NCBI RefSeq assembly: GCF_003385495.1
Contig: NZ_QNUH01000016.1
Span: 18,055-82,054 of the forward strand
Origin: Chryseobacterium elymi
GTDB lineage: Bacteria > Bacteroidota > Bacteroidia > Flavobacteriales > Weeksellaceae
DNA length: 64,000 bases
Direction of reading: 5' to 3'
The notes below the pieces were generated by a model that did not search any database, was not told the origin of the DNA, and saw only the letters and a program-made list of their open reading frames with translations. Positions within the stretch are counted from its first letter, which is position 1, and every line of letters begins with the position of its first letter. Positions 1 through 8,043 of the stretch are shown piece by piece. Both the position numbers and the translations under genes were made by a program.

Positions 1-399
1 TACAAAAACGTTATTACCAATAATGATCGGTCCGCATTCATCATGAATACTGTGATCATTATGATTGTGGTTGGCAGATATCAGGGAGGTTCCCGCCCCG
101 AAACCTACGTTATTCCCAATAATAATACCATTATTGGCCTGGATATAAATATTGGGATTATCGCCCGGATCACATAGAATTCCCTTTTTAATTTTCTGAT
201 AGCTCCTGATTTCCGAAGTAAAATGTACAGGCCAAGGTACTTTTCCGTTAATCCTCAATATTTTTTGTGGTATTAGATAAGTGAAAAAAAGCACGTGAGG
301 AAGCAGGTAGTCATACTTTTGGCGATAATATTCAGGATAGAAAAAATTATTAATTCTATGGAAAATCTGGTATTCAATAAATTTTTTAATAGGATTCAT
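1..399 (-). CDS. Hexapeptide-repeat acyltransferase, truncated by window edge
   Basis: The first 133 residues are visible; the rest lies beyond the window. The N-terminal ~75 residues have no recognisable motif. From about residue 80 the chain runs into left-handed beta-helix repeats (IYIQANN, IIIGNNVGFGAG, PIIIGNNVFV) with a His-rich insertion (ISANHNHNDHS) of the kind seen in sugar and serine O-acetyltransferases, where the His is catalytic. It starts at an ATG that overlaps the end of the flippase gene by 14 nt, so the two are probably translationally coupled in a polysaccharide cluster. It probably acetylates a surface-polysaccharide sugar; the acceptor cannot be told. Confidence 0.8.
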   Translation of the reverse strand, partial: MNPIKKFIEYQIFHRINNFFYPEYYRQKYDYLLPHVLFFTYLIPQKILRINGKVPWPVHFTSEIRSYQKIKKGILCDPGDNPNIYIQANNGIIIGNNVGFGAGTSLISANHNHNDHSIHDECGPIIIGNNVFV

Positions 400-1618
400 T
401 TTTCTTCAAAATAAGCATGATGTAAAAATACAAAAATCCATACCCGATAAACAAAAATCCCGAAAAAATCCCCACCAGATAACTGACTCCCATTTCCTTT
501 CCGATAAAAATGGCAGCTATATTGGCCAAGAAAAGATAAATATTAAAAACCAACGCGACATTGTTCCTTTTTATGATGGTTAGAATGTCCGAAATGGGAT
601 TGATAAGACTTCGGGTAAGATATCCGAAGGACATTAGGAAAATAAAAAGTCCAAGATGTTCCCAGTTTTTATTGAAGAACATTTTAAGAATGGGAACCCC
701 AACCAAATTAATAAGAATATAAAGTGCGAAAATGATGTAAAAATTCATCAGACTCATCTTCTTGGTATATGCAAACAACTCATTTCTGCTTTTGTCCTTG
801 TTATTGATCTCTGTAGCTCTTGGATAGTAGACTGTAGCAATAGATGAAGAAATCAAAAGAAGAGGAACAGACATTATTTTTACAGCCAAAGAATATTCTC
901 CAAGCAGCGAATCTGCAAAATAAAGTGATATCAGGATCGGCATGATATTGTTTCCTAAGGCATTAATCAACGTGGAAGGATAGGAATATTTAAAAAGCTC
1001 CGGCCTTTTCTTCGCATTGGCAATATAGCGAATCACATCAGGCATTACAAAATATTTCCTTGAATAATAGAGGGCAACAAGAAAAGCAGCAACATATCCA
1101 ATAAGGCTACCTATTACAAGTCCGTTTTCAACTTTAATAAATACAAATAATACCTGAAACAGAAAGCTCACCAAAGAATCCACGATCGTTAATACAGAAA
1201 CCAGCTTGAAATGCTTCTTCTTGGCCAGCAAAAACTTTGCATTATTCGTAAATAAATAGATGAATCCTGTGAAGATTCCAAGAAATAAAATGTTTTTCGG
1301 GATGTCAAAAGGAATAAATACCAAAAGGAAAGCCAGGAACATGACTGCCGCTGAAACTATACCCGCTGCACTGAAATTATTATTCACATCCTCGTCGTTG
1401 CCTTCAAGCATAATCATATGTTCCTGTGCAAGGCTCAAAACAACAGTGAATATACTCATGATACTCAAGTAGATGCTGAAGATGCCATATTCCGAAGAAC
1501 CGTAATATTTTGCCAGCAAAAGCCCTCCGATCACCAAAACAAACTTGGAAATAAAATTTCCTTTAAAGATGGTGGTGATGTGGCTGCTATTTAATCTTTT
1601 GAGTTTGTTTAAAAACAT
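386..1618 (-). CDS. Polysaccharide flippase (Wzx/MATE-like)
   Basis: A 410-residue polytopic membrane protein with about 12 hydrophobic segments, the length and layout of the oligosaccharide flippase (PST/MVF) family that moves lipid-linked oligosaccharide across the inner membrane. The N-terminus has a basic stretch followed by FVLVIGGLLLAKYYG, typical of the family. The ATG at 1618 lies about 20 nt downstream of a consensus minus-strand -7 box. The acyltransferase that follows overlaps its stop codon, supporting an exopolysaccharide or O-antigen role. Sugar specificity cannot be read from the sequence. Confidence 0.85.
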   Translation of the reverse strand: MFLNKLKRLNSSHITTIFKGNFISKFVLVIGGLLLAKYYGSSEYGIFSIYLSIMSIFTVVLSLAQEHMIMLEGNDEDVNNNFSAAGIVSAAVMFLAFLLVFIPFDIPKNILFLGIFTGFIYLFTNNAKFLLAKKKHFKLVSVLTIVDSLVSFLFQVLFVFIKVENGLVIGSLIGYVAAFLVALYYSRKYFVMPDVIRYIANAKKRPELFKYSYPSTLINALGNNIMPILISLYFADSLLGEYSLAVKIMSVPLLLISSSIATVYYPRATEINNKDKSRNELFAYTKKMSLMNFYIIFALYILINLVGVPILKMFFNKNWEHLGLFIFLMSFGYLTRSLINPISDILTIIKRNNVALVFNIYLFLANIAAIFIGKEMGVSYLVGIFSGFLFIGYGFLYFYIMLILKKNESY

Positions 1619-1636
1619 GGTAAAATATTACGAGAA

Positions 1637-1658
1637 CAAATATATAATTATACATTTG
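1637..1658. promoter_or_regulatory. Divergent promoter pair
   Basis: Two exact TAnnTTTG boxes lie back to back. TATATTTG on the minus strand (1644-1637) faces the flippase; TACATTTG on the plus strand (1651-1658) faces the lipoprotein at 1690. No clear -33 TTTG was found for the plus-strand box. Confidence 0.55.
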
Positions 1659-1689
1659 CATAAAAAAGATTATTGAAAATTAACGGAAG

Positions 1690-2214
1690 ATGAAATTCAA
1701 ACTGAATCATATTTTAATATTTAAACTTATAGCTATCCTATTTTTAACGGTTTCATGCGGAAGCGATGACGATTCTTTACAGAGAATTGATCAGATTCTG
1801 AACATCTATATAAAAAACAGTGCGGGGCAGGATCTGCTGAACGCAAAAAAGACAGGTTCCTATTCTTCCTATGCGGTTAATGACGCTTTTGGTGTTGCGG
1901 ACGTGGCTCCAGTATCTGTACCCCTTAAAATGACTACAGATTCTATATATTACTTTGAGTATTTACGGGGTGCAAAAAGAAGAACACTGGACTCATTAAG
2001 TCCCGATAACAGAACTTATCATTCCAAACTGGCATTCGCATTGAGCAGAACAGAGAACAATGCGGTGATAACTACTATTGATTCAATGGAAATCAAATAT
2101 CGCTGGACACCGTCGGTATTCCAGGTTTCTGAGGTTCTTTACAATAATCAGGTAGTATTTACAAAATCTGCAGATGCACCCAATGCTATAAATACCATTA
2201 CTATCATAAAATAA
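1690..2214 (+). CDS. Hypothetical lipoprotein
   Basis: 174 residues. The N-terminus is a lipoprotein signal with lipobox LTVSC followed by GSDDD, the Asp-rich tail common after the lipidated Cys in Bacteroidota surface lipoproteins. The mature part is beta-rich and has no domain I recognise. It stands alone between divergent polysaccharide genes and serS, with its own promoter. Probably an outer-membrane or periplasmic lipoprotein; function unknown. Confidence 0.7.
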   Translation: MKFKLNHILIFKLIAILFLTVSCGSDDDSLQRIDQILNIYIKNSAGQDLLNAKKTGSYSSYAVNDAFGVADVAPVSVPLKMTTDSIYYFEYLRGAKRRTLDSLSPDNRTYHSKLAFALSRTENNAVITTIDSMEIKYRWTPSVFQVSEVLYNNQVVFTKSADAPNAINTITIIK

Positions 2215-2216
2215 TT

Positions 2217-2224
2217 TAAATTTG
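2217..2224 (+). promoter_or_regulatory. serS promoter -7 box
   Basis: TAAATTTG is an exact match to the Bacteroidota -7 consensus, 56 nt before the serS ATG. The leader contains an 11-nt direct repeat TTAACATCTAA at 2251-2261 and 2265-2275. Confidence 0.5.
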
Positions 2225-2280
2225 CAAAACTGTTAGCTTAGTATTTTAAGTTAACATCTAATATTTAACATCTAAATAAA

Positions 2281-3549
2281 ATGTTACAAGTCAATTTTTT
2301 GCGCGACAATAAAGAACGCGTTTTAGAAGGTCTTAAAAAAAGACAATTCAAGAATCTTGGTTTGGTAGACGACGCTGTTGCTACTGACGACGAAAGAAAA
2401 AGAATCCAGTTTGAATTAGATTCCCAGCTTTCCGAGATCAACAAAATCTCCAAAGAAATTGGACTTTTGATGAAAGAAGGAAAGAAAGAAGAAGCGGAGT
2501 CTGCAAAATCTAAAACAGCACAATTCAAAGAGTCGAGTAAAGAACTGCAGTCCCAATTAGATGCAACAGAAAAAGCTTTACTGGATATTTTATACCAGAT
2601 TCCAAATGTTCCGTTTGAACTAGTAAAAAGCGGATCGTCTGCAGAAGACAACGAGAATATTTTCCAGTCTCACGATGTGGAAGGGCTTGGAGAAGGAGCG
2701 ATCCCTCACTGGGAGCTTGCCAAAAAATATAATCTGATCGATTTTGAGCTTGGGGTGAAGATCGCCGGTGCCGGATTCCCTGTTTACCTGGGTAAAGGAG
2801 CAAGACTTCAGCGAGCCCTGATTCAGTATTTCTTAGATAAGAACATTGAAAAAGGATATATGGAGGTCAATCCTCCTCACGTTGTGAATGAAGCTTCAGG
2901 CTACGGAACGGGGCAGCTTCCTGATAAAGAAGGGCAGATGTATCATATTGGCCTGGATGACCTGTATTTGATTCCTACGGCAGAAGTTCCTGTAACCAAC
3001 CTTTATCGTGATGTTCTGTTAGAAGAAAGAGATCTTCCGATTAAAAATACAGCATTTTCTCAGTGTTATAGAAGAGAAGCAGGAAGTTACGGAGCTCATG
3101 TAAGAGGTTTGAACCGTCTTCACCAGTTCGAAAAAGTGGAGATCGTAAGACTTGAAAAACCCGAAAACTCTTATGCTGCCCTGGAAGAAATGGTAGAACA
3201 TATTAAAGAGATCCTTACAGATCTTGAACTTCCATTCAGGGTGTTGAGGCTTTGTGGCGGAGATACCGGTTTTGCAGCCGCAATGACCTATGATTTTGAA
3301 GTGTGGAGCGCTGCGCAGGAAATGTGGCTTGAGGTAAGCTCTGTATCTAACTTTGAAACCTTCCAGTCTAATCGTTTGAAATGCCGTTTCAAAACAGAAG
3401 GAAAATCTCAACTTGTGCATACCTTAAACGGTTCTGCAATGGCTCTTCCAAGAATTATGGCTGCGTTGCTTGAAAACAATCAGACAGAAGAGGGAATCAG
3501 GATTCCTAAGAAGATTGCAGAATATGCAAGATTTGATCTGATCAACTAG
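2281..3549 (+). CDS. serS: Seryl-tRNA synthetase
   Basis: Charges tRNA-Ser with serine using ATP in the cytoplasm. The 422 residues match the usual bacterial length. The N-terminal ~100 residues are the charged coiled-coil tRNA-binding arm. The class II core follows, with motif 2 around residues 260-275 (CYRREAGSYGAHVRGL) and motif 3 near the C-terminus (NGSAMALPRIMAALLENNQ). It is monocistronic: own promoter upstream, strong hairpin terminator downstream. Confidence 0.97.
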   Translation: MLQVNFLRDNKERVLEGLKKRQFKNLGLVDDAVATDDERKRIQFELDSQLSEINKISKEIGLLMKEGKKEEAESAKSKTAQFKESSKELQSQLDATEKALLDILYQIPNVPFELVKSGSSAEDNENIFQSHDVEGLGEGAIPHWELAKKYNLIDFELGVKIAGAGFPVYLGKGARLQRALIQYFLDKNIEKGYMEVNPPHVVNEASGYGTGQLPDKEGQMYHIGLDDLYLIPTAEVPVTNLYRDVLLEERDLPIKNTAFSQCYRREAGSYGAHVRGLNRLHQFEKVEIVRLEKPENSYAALEEMVEHIKEILTDLELPFRVLRLCGGDTGFAAAMTYDFEVWSAAQEMWLEVSSVSNFETFQSNRLKCRFKTEGKSQLVHTLNGSAMALPRIMAALLENNQTEEGIRIPKKIAEYARFDLIN

Positions 3550-3569
3550 AATAATATTTCTATATAATT

Positions 3570-3603
3570 AATAATCCCCTTTCAGCTTTGGAAGGGGATT
3601 ATT
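3570..3603 (+). terminator. serS terminator
   Basis: A perfect 12-bp stem (AATAATCCCCTT with AAGGGGATTATT) and a 10-nt loop lie just after serS. It faces the convergent lipoprotein gene and, being A/T-flanked, probably works in both directions. Confidence 0.75.
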
Positions 3604-3623
3604 GTTGATTGTTAAAAATTGAA

Positions 3624-4400
3624 TTATTCTGTAGTAATAACCACTTTTTTATCTTTATTGGCAAGATTTTTACCGTCCACAAGATCATTGGATCTTACGA
3701 TAATCTCGACTGTTTTGTTATCAACCTGCTTTACGAAGTCATGTTTTCCTTCAATGTTTTTGATCGGTTTCTGAAACTTCAGGGTATTGGTGAATGTAAG
3801 ATTAAACATTCTGAGCATTCCAGCCATTCCTGAAGCCATTTGTTTTCCATATGCTTCAATAGAATCGCTTTTCGTTTTAGGAACTGTTTTTTCTCCTGAT
3901 TCTTTTTCCTCCAGCATTTTAAGAATACCATCAGAATTGAATTTATCAGTATTAATAATCAAAGATTTACCATCCCAGACTGCAATGTCCTGTAAAGGGA
4001 TCTTTTTCAGGCGTTTGTCGCTAGCCAAAAACTGGGTGATTTCCGCGGGCATAAGCTTATCATATTTGAGAGAAAGACCAACGATCTCGTTTTTATCTTT
4101 ATCCACTTTCATATAAACTTTTTTCAGCACTTTGGCCGAATCTTCATTAAGCGTTACTTTTCCGTGCTTCTGGACATTATAAAGACTTGTCCAGTCGGTA
4201 GGCAGCTTATCAAGATCATTCAGTTTCTTTGAATCTGTGCCTATCATGCTCATCATGCCCATTACGCTTTTATCCATCAGGATATTAGACTGCATACTGG
4301 TTGCGGCATCTTTATAATAAGTAGTTTCTGTATTGATAGAGCAGGACTGTAATAGCATAAAAAGAATCACTGCCCATAATAACTTAATATGTTTAGCCAT
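3624..4400 (-). CDS. Lipoprotein, paralogue of the upstream gene
   Basis: 258 residues with a lipoprotein signal (lipobox LLQSC). The mature part shares a clear pattern with the 246-residue protein encoded at 4481-5221: a Tyr-Lys-Asp-Ala segment after the Cys, DKLPT-WTSL, a GLSLK segment, and WDGKSLIINTDKF against WDGKTLTINTENF. The two are a tandem duplication of a Bacteroidota lipoprotein family of unknown function. It is the last gene of the minus-strand run that starts in the cbb3 locus, so it may be co-transcribed with it. Confidence 0.75.
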   Translation of the reverse strand: MAKHIKLLWAVILFMLLQSCSINTETTYYKDAATSMQSNILMDKSVMGMMSMIGTDSKKLNDLDKLPTDWTSLYNVQKHGKVTLNEDSAKVLKKVYMKVDKDKNEIVGLSLKYDKLMPAEITQFLASDKRLKKIPLQDIAVWDGKSLIINTDKFNSDGILKMLEEKESGEKTVPKTKSDSIEAYGKQMASGMAGMLRMFNLTFTNTLKFQKPIKNIEGKHDFVKQVDNKTVEIIVRSNDLVDGKNLANKDKKVVITTE

Positions 4401-4480
4401 TGTTAAAAATTTTACTGTTTTCTAATGTATTACAAAACAGATACCAACCAAAAAACGGACTGAAATTTTCAGCCTGTTTT

Positions 4481-5221
4481 TTATTCTGTAACAATCACAA
4501 TTTTTTTATCGGAATTTTTAAATTTAGCTTCTTTATCGTACATGGTTTTGAGATTGTAATCTATTTTAATGGTGTGATTATCGATCTGCTTCAACCAGTC
4601 ATGTTTCCCTGTGATGGATTTTATTTTGTTTTCAAACTTCAGGGTTGTTCCTATGCTCTTAAAGAACATGGTGATCATTCCTTCAACCTTTTGAACTTCA
4701 TCTTTTGAAGTTTTACTTCTGAGAGTCTCTTCAATATTTTTAAGATTGAAATTTTCTGTATTGATGGTCAGAGTTTTTCCGTCCCAATTATTGAAGATAT
4801 TCTGATCCAAAGGAAGCTTTTCCTTTTTGTTATAATTGCTGAGCATCTGATAATCTGTCTGCGTGAAGTGTTCCAGCTTTAAAGAAAGACCAGCCGGCTC
4901 ATTATTTTCTTTATTGGACTTCATAAAGATCTTTTTCATGAGCCTGATAGAATCCGGATCTTTAGTTTCCTGCTTTCCATCCTGCTTTTGAATATCAAGA
5001 AGGCTTGTCCAGACCGTTGGAAGCTTATCCATTTCTCCAAATTCTTTCTTCTGTTGCAGAGAGTCAGGAGTCATGGCCTTCATTTCTGAAATGAATTCTC
5101 TCATGTCGATATCTGTAACAGAAGTGGAGGAGGCATCTTTGTGATAAACAATTTCGGAGTTGATAATACACGATTGCAGAACAAAAGCAGCTGCAATGAG
5201 TAAAAGAAATATTTTTTTCAT
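4481..5221 (-). CDS. Lipoprotein, paralogue of the downstream gene
   Basis: 246 residues, lipobox VLQSC, then a mature beta-rich domain with MDKLPTVWTSL and WDGKTLTINTENF, shared with its neighbour at 3624-4400. It starts 16 nt after the stop of the SafE-type membrane protein gene and is probably in the same operon. No catalytic motif is visible. It could be an outer-membrane-anchored assembly or stress lipoprotein, but that is a guess. Confidence 0.75.
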   Translation of the reverse strand: MKKIFLLLIAAAFVLQSCIINSEIVYHKDASSTSVTDIDMREFISEMKAMTPDSLQQKKEFGEMDKLPTVWTSLLDIQKQDGKQETKDPDSIRLMKKIFMKSNKENNEPAGLSLKLEHFTQTDYQMLSNYNKKEKLPLDQNIFNNWDGKTLTINTENFNLKNIEETLRSKTSKDEVQKVEGMITMFFKSIGTTLKFENKIKSITGKHDWLKQIDNHTIKIDYNLKTMYDKEAKFKNSDKKIVIVTE

Positions 5222-5237
5222 GGAATAAATTAGTTTA

Positions 5238-5993
5238 TTAATGACAGTTAGCCGAACTATGATCGTGTCCTTCGATATGGCAGTTGCCGTTGTGATCTTT
5301 AGAAATCGTCATGGCTTCAGCTCTTGGTGAGATATAGGGAATTCCCAGTTCAAGGCCCCTCAGAATGAATAATCCGCCTAAAATAATCATGATGACAGGA
5401 ACTGCTTTCAAAATTTTAATTCTGAAAGCCTGATTCATGAGATTCCCGGCTAAAACTACCGCAAACATGAATGGAAGTGTTCCAAGTCCGAATAAAGCCA
5501 TATATGAAGCTCCCTGCCATATTCCTCCGGCGGCAAGGCTTGCTGTAAGAGCCATGTAAACCATTCCGCACGGAAGAAAGCCGTTAAGAAGCCCTGTTGT
5601 GAACCTTGAGCGATAATCTGCTTTCTGCAGCAGTCTTCCTAAATTCGACTTTACTGAAAAGAGAAATTTAGAAAGAAAAGGAATCTTGGAGGCAAAATCT
5701 TTTCCACCAAACGAAAACAAAGCCATAATAATCAGAAGAATCCCCGCAATGACCGTAAGGTACTGCTGGAAGCCCGCCATTTCAAAACCTTCTCCTACAA
5801 TTCCCAGAACGGCCCCCAATAAAGAGTAAGTGAAGATCCTGCCAAACTGATAGGTTAAATTCTGAAGATAGAAATTGGTAGCCTGTTTCTTAGTCAATCC
5901 CATCGATAAGGCAATAGGTCCGCACATTCCGATACAGTGAAAGCCGGAAGCAAATCCTAATGCAATTGCCGATAAAATGAGTCCTATTTCCAT
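5238..5993 (-). CDS. SafE/DsbD-type membrane protein at the end of the cbb3 cluster
   Basis: 251 residues, about six membrane segments. The first carries HCIGMCGPIALSMG, the signature of the sulfite exporter TauE/SafE (DsbD_2-like) family members that sit in cco clusters; a second Cys motif, GFLPCGMVYM, lies mid-protein. The C-terminal tail is rich in His and Cys (HNGNCHIEGHDHSSANCH), a likely metal-binding tail. The start overlaps ccoH by 10 nt, so they are translationally coupled. A role in copper or thiol handling during cbb3 oxidase assembly is inferred from location and residues; sulfite export is only the family name. Confidence 0.85.
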   Translation of the reverse strand: MEIGLILSAIALGFASGFHCIGMCGPIALSMGLTKKQATNFYLQNLTYQFGRIFTYSLLGAVLGIVGEGFEMAGFQQYLTVIAGILLIIMALFSFGGKDFASKIPFLSKFLFSVKSNLGRLLQKADYRSRFTTGLLNGFLPCGMVYMALTASLAAGGIWQGASYMALFGLGTLPFMFAVVLAGNLMNQAFRIKILKAVPVIMIILGGLFILRGLELGIPYISPRAEAMTISKDHNGNCHIEGHDHSSANCH

Positions 5994-6436
5994 ATCACAT
6001 CATAATCCATTCTATAGTCTGCTTTGTCTTTCGTCCACATCAGTCTTAGAGTATAATTTCCTGCTTTTAATACCTGTCCCGGTATAAATATAGATTGAGC
6101 GGCATCAAGCTGTACAGATTTTTTTATGTCCAAATTCTGGTCATCGGTTCTGTTTAAAACAAATTTTACCGTAGTATTGGTATTATTATTTTCTTTTGGA
6201 AAAGTAATCTTAATCCCGTTCTTTTCCTGGCTGTAAACAGGCTTTTCCTGTAAATCGTCTGCTCTTTTCTTAGCATCAATTACATCCTGGTACTTAAGTT
6301 CCTCCTCGTAATAATTATCGGTTACCATTTCAGAATTCTTCTGCCCGTTCGGGAAAAGAAACAGCATGGATAATATAAAAGCAATAAATGCAAATAATGC
6401 AATGACTACACCGTGTCCCCAACTAAAGTTTTTCAT
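5984..6436 (-). CDS. ccoH: Cytochrome cbb3 oxidase assembly protein CcoH/FixH
   Basis: 150 residues: one N-terminal membrane helix (residues ~9-28) followed by a periplasmic beta-rich domain, the FixH/CcoH layout. CcoH associates with the cbb3 oxidase during maturation. It lies between ccoG and the SafE-type gene, in the usual cco order. Identity rests on size, topology and context, since the family has weak sequence motifs. Confidence 0.85.
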   Translation of the reverse strand: MKNFSWGHGVVIALFAFIAFILSMLFLFPNGQKNSEMVTDNYYEEELKYQDVIDAKKRADDLQEKPVYSQEKNGIKITFPKENNNTNTTVKFVLNRTDDQNLDIKKSVQLDAAQSIFIPGQVLKAGNYTLRLMWTKDKADYRMDYDVIWK

Positions 6437-6492
6437 TTCTTCCGGTTTTTTTATCTGTTTTGAACCTCATGATTTTTATAGAGGTTTTTTAA

Positions 6493-7947
6493 TTAAAATT
6501 GAAGTTTGAATGGTCCCTCAAAATACGTCTGGTAAGAATCTACAAGATTACCTTTCATATCATATACGCCGATGGTTATATTTTGTTTTGAAAGCTTCAT
6601 ATCATCTTCCGGGAAACTGATATTGATAGTTCCTTTCGAAATTTTATCCCTCTCTACCTGAATTTTGCTGGATGCACTGTAGGTGATCTCACCGTGAGCA
6701 GGCTCAAGAACTTTTATCGTTACAATTTTCTTGTCATTGGTTTTATTAAGGAATGTATAATTGTAAGTATTGGTAATCTTGCCGTCTCTTACAAAGAATG
6801 TACTTCCAGCCGGCTTAATGAATTTAGCCTCCATTTCTCCTCTGCTGTAGAGAAGGAATCCAAGGAATCCAACCAATAAAACAAGAACCACCGCAAACCC
6901 TTTCATCCTTCCTGTAAATTTGAATTCAGTCTGGTTTTCAATTTCATTTTCCGATGCATATCGGACCAGTCCTTTTGGAAGACCTACCTTTTCCATTACT
7001 TCATCACACGCGTCAATACATGCGGTGCAGTTTACACATTCCAGCTGCTGCCCGTCCCTGATGTCAATTCCTGTAGGACAAACAACCACACACTGATGGC
7101 AGTCGATACAGTCTCCTTTTCCCGCAGCCTTACGGTCTTCGCCTTTTCTCCATTTCGATCTGTTTTCCCCTCTTTTAAAGTCGTAGAAAACATTAATAGT
7201 ATCCTTATCAATTAAAACCCCCTGAAGTCTGCCGTATGGGCAAACCAGTGTACAAACCTGCTCTCTGAACCATGCAAATACAAAGTAGAATGCAGAAGTA
7301 AACAATATCATGACGATAAAATTGGTAGGATGAGCAAAAGGGCCTTCAGATATAATTCTTAATATTTCCTCATACCCTACAATATACATCAGCATAAAGT
7401 GGGTGATAATTAAGGAAATAACAGCATAGACTGTCCATTTCAAACTTCTTTTCCATATCTTCTCGCTGTTCCACTCCTGTCTGTCCAGCTTCATCTGCCT
7501 GTTTCGGTCACCTTCAATAAGATATTCAATTTTACGGAAGATAGATTCCATAAAAATTGTCTGAGGACATATCCACCCGCAGAAAATTCTTCCGAATGCA
7601 ATCGTAAAAATGATGATAAATATTAAGGATGCGATAGCACCTAAAGTAAGGATAAAAAAGTCCTGTGGATAGAAAGGCTGTCCGAAAATGAAAAACTCCC
7701 TATCGATAACATTAAACAAAAAGAATGGGTTGCCATTGATTTTGAGGAATGGTACTGTAAAATAAATAATTAATAAAGCATAACTTACAATGTTTCTATA
7801 ATTGGTATATTTCCCTTTTGGTTTTCTCGGAAATACCCATTTTCTCTTACCGGATTGCTCCATTGTCCCGATAGAATCTCTGTAAGTTTCAGGATCCAGA
7901 ACCTGGCCCTGTCCACCTCGTACTTCTATTTCTTCTATGTCTGACAT
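6493..7947 (-). CDS. ccoG: Cytochrome c oxidase accessory protein CcoG
   Basis: 484 residues, 4Fe-4S protein of the inner membrane that helps deliver copper to the cbb3 oxidase (known role: Cu(II) reduction). The N-terminal half has membrane helices with CGWICPQTIFME and CPYGRLQGVLID. A double ferredoxin domain follows (CIDCHQCVVVCP and CVNCTACIDACDEVM, two 4Fe-4S motifs), then another membrane helix and a C-terminal Ig-like domain. It follows ccoP after a 96-nt gap that contains a strong hairpin. Confidence 0.95.
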   Translation of the reverse strand: MSDIEEIEVRGGQGQVLDPETYRDSIGTMEQSGKRKWVFPRKPKGKYTNYRNIVSYALLIIYFTVPFLKINGNPFFLFNVIDREFFIFGQPFYPQDFFILTLGAIASLIFIIIFTIAFGRIFCGWICPQTIFMESIFRKIEYLIEGDRNRQMKLDRQEWNSEKIWKRSLKWTVYAVISLIITHFMLMYIVGYEEILRIISEGPFAHPTNFIVMILFTSAFYFVFAWFREQVCTLVCPYGRLQGVLIDKDTINVFYDFKRGENRSKWRKGEDRKAAGKGDCIDCHQCVVVCPTGIDIRDGQQLECVNCTACIDACDEVMEKVGLPKGLVRYASENEIENQTEFKFTGRMKGFAVVLVLLVGFLGFLLYSRGEMEAKFIKPAGSTFFVRDGKITNTYNYTFLNKTNDKKIVTIKVLEPAHGEITYSASSKIQVERDKISKGTINISFPEDDMKLSKQNITIGVYDMKGNLVDSYQTYFEGPFKLQF

Positions 7948-7967
7948 TTGTAATATGTTTTAAAAAA

Positions 7968-8020
7968 GAAAAAACATAATTCGTTACTATTTTAATCTAA
8001 TAACAAATTATGTTTTTTTC
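7968..8020 (-). terminator. Hairpin between ccoP and ccoG (attenuator or processing site)
   Basis: A long A/U-rich stem pairs GAAAAAACATAATT (7968-7981) with AATTATGTTTTTTTC (8006-8020), about 13 bp. On the minus strand it is followed by a T-rich run. It separates the structural genes from the assembly genes. Confidence 0.55.
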
Positions 8021-8043
8021 ATATGTTTCTAATTTTTTTAAAA

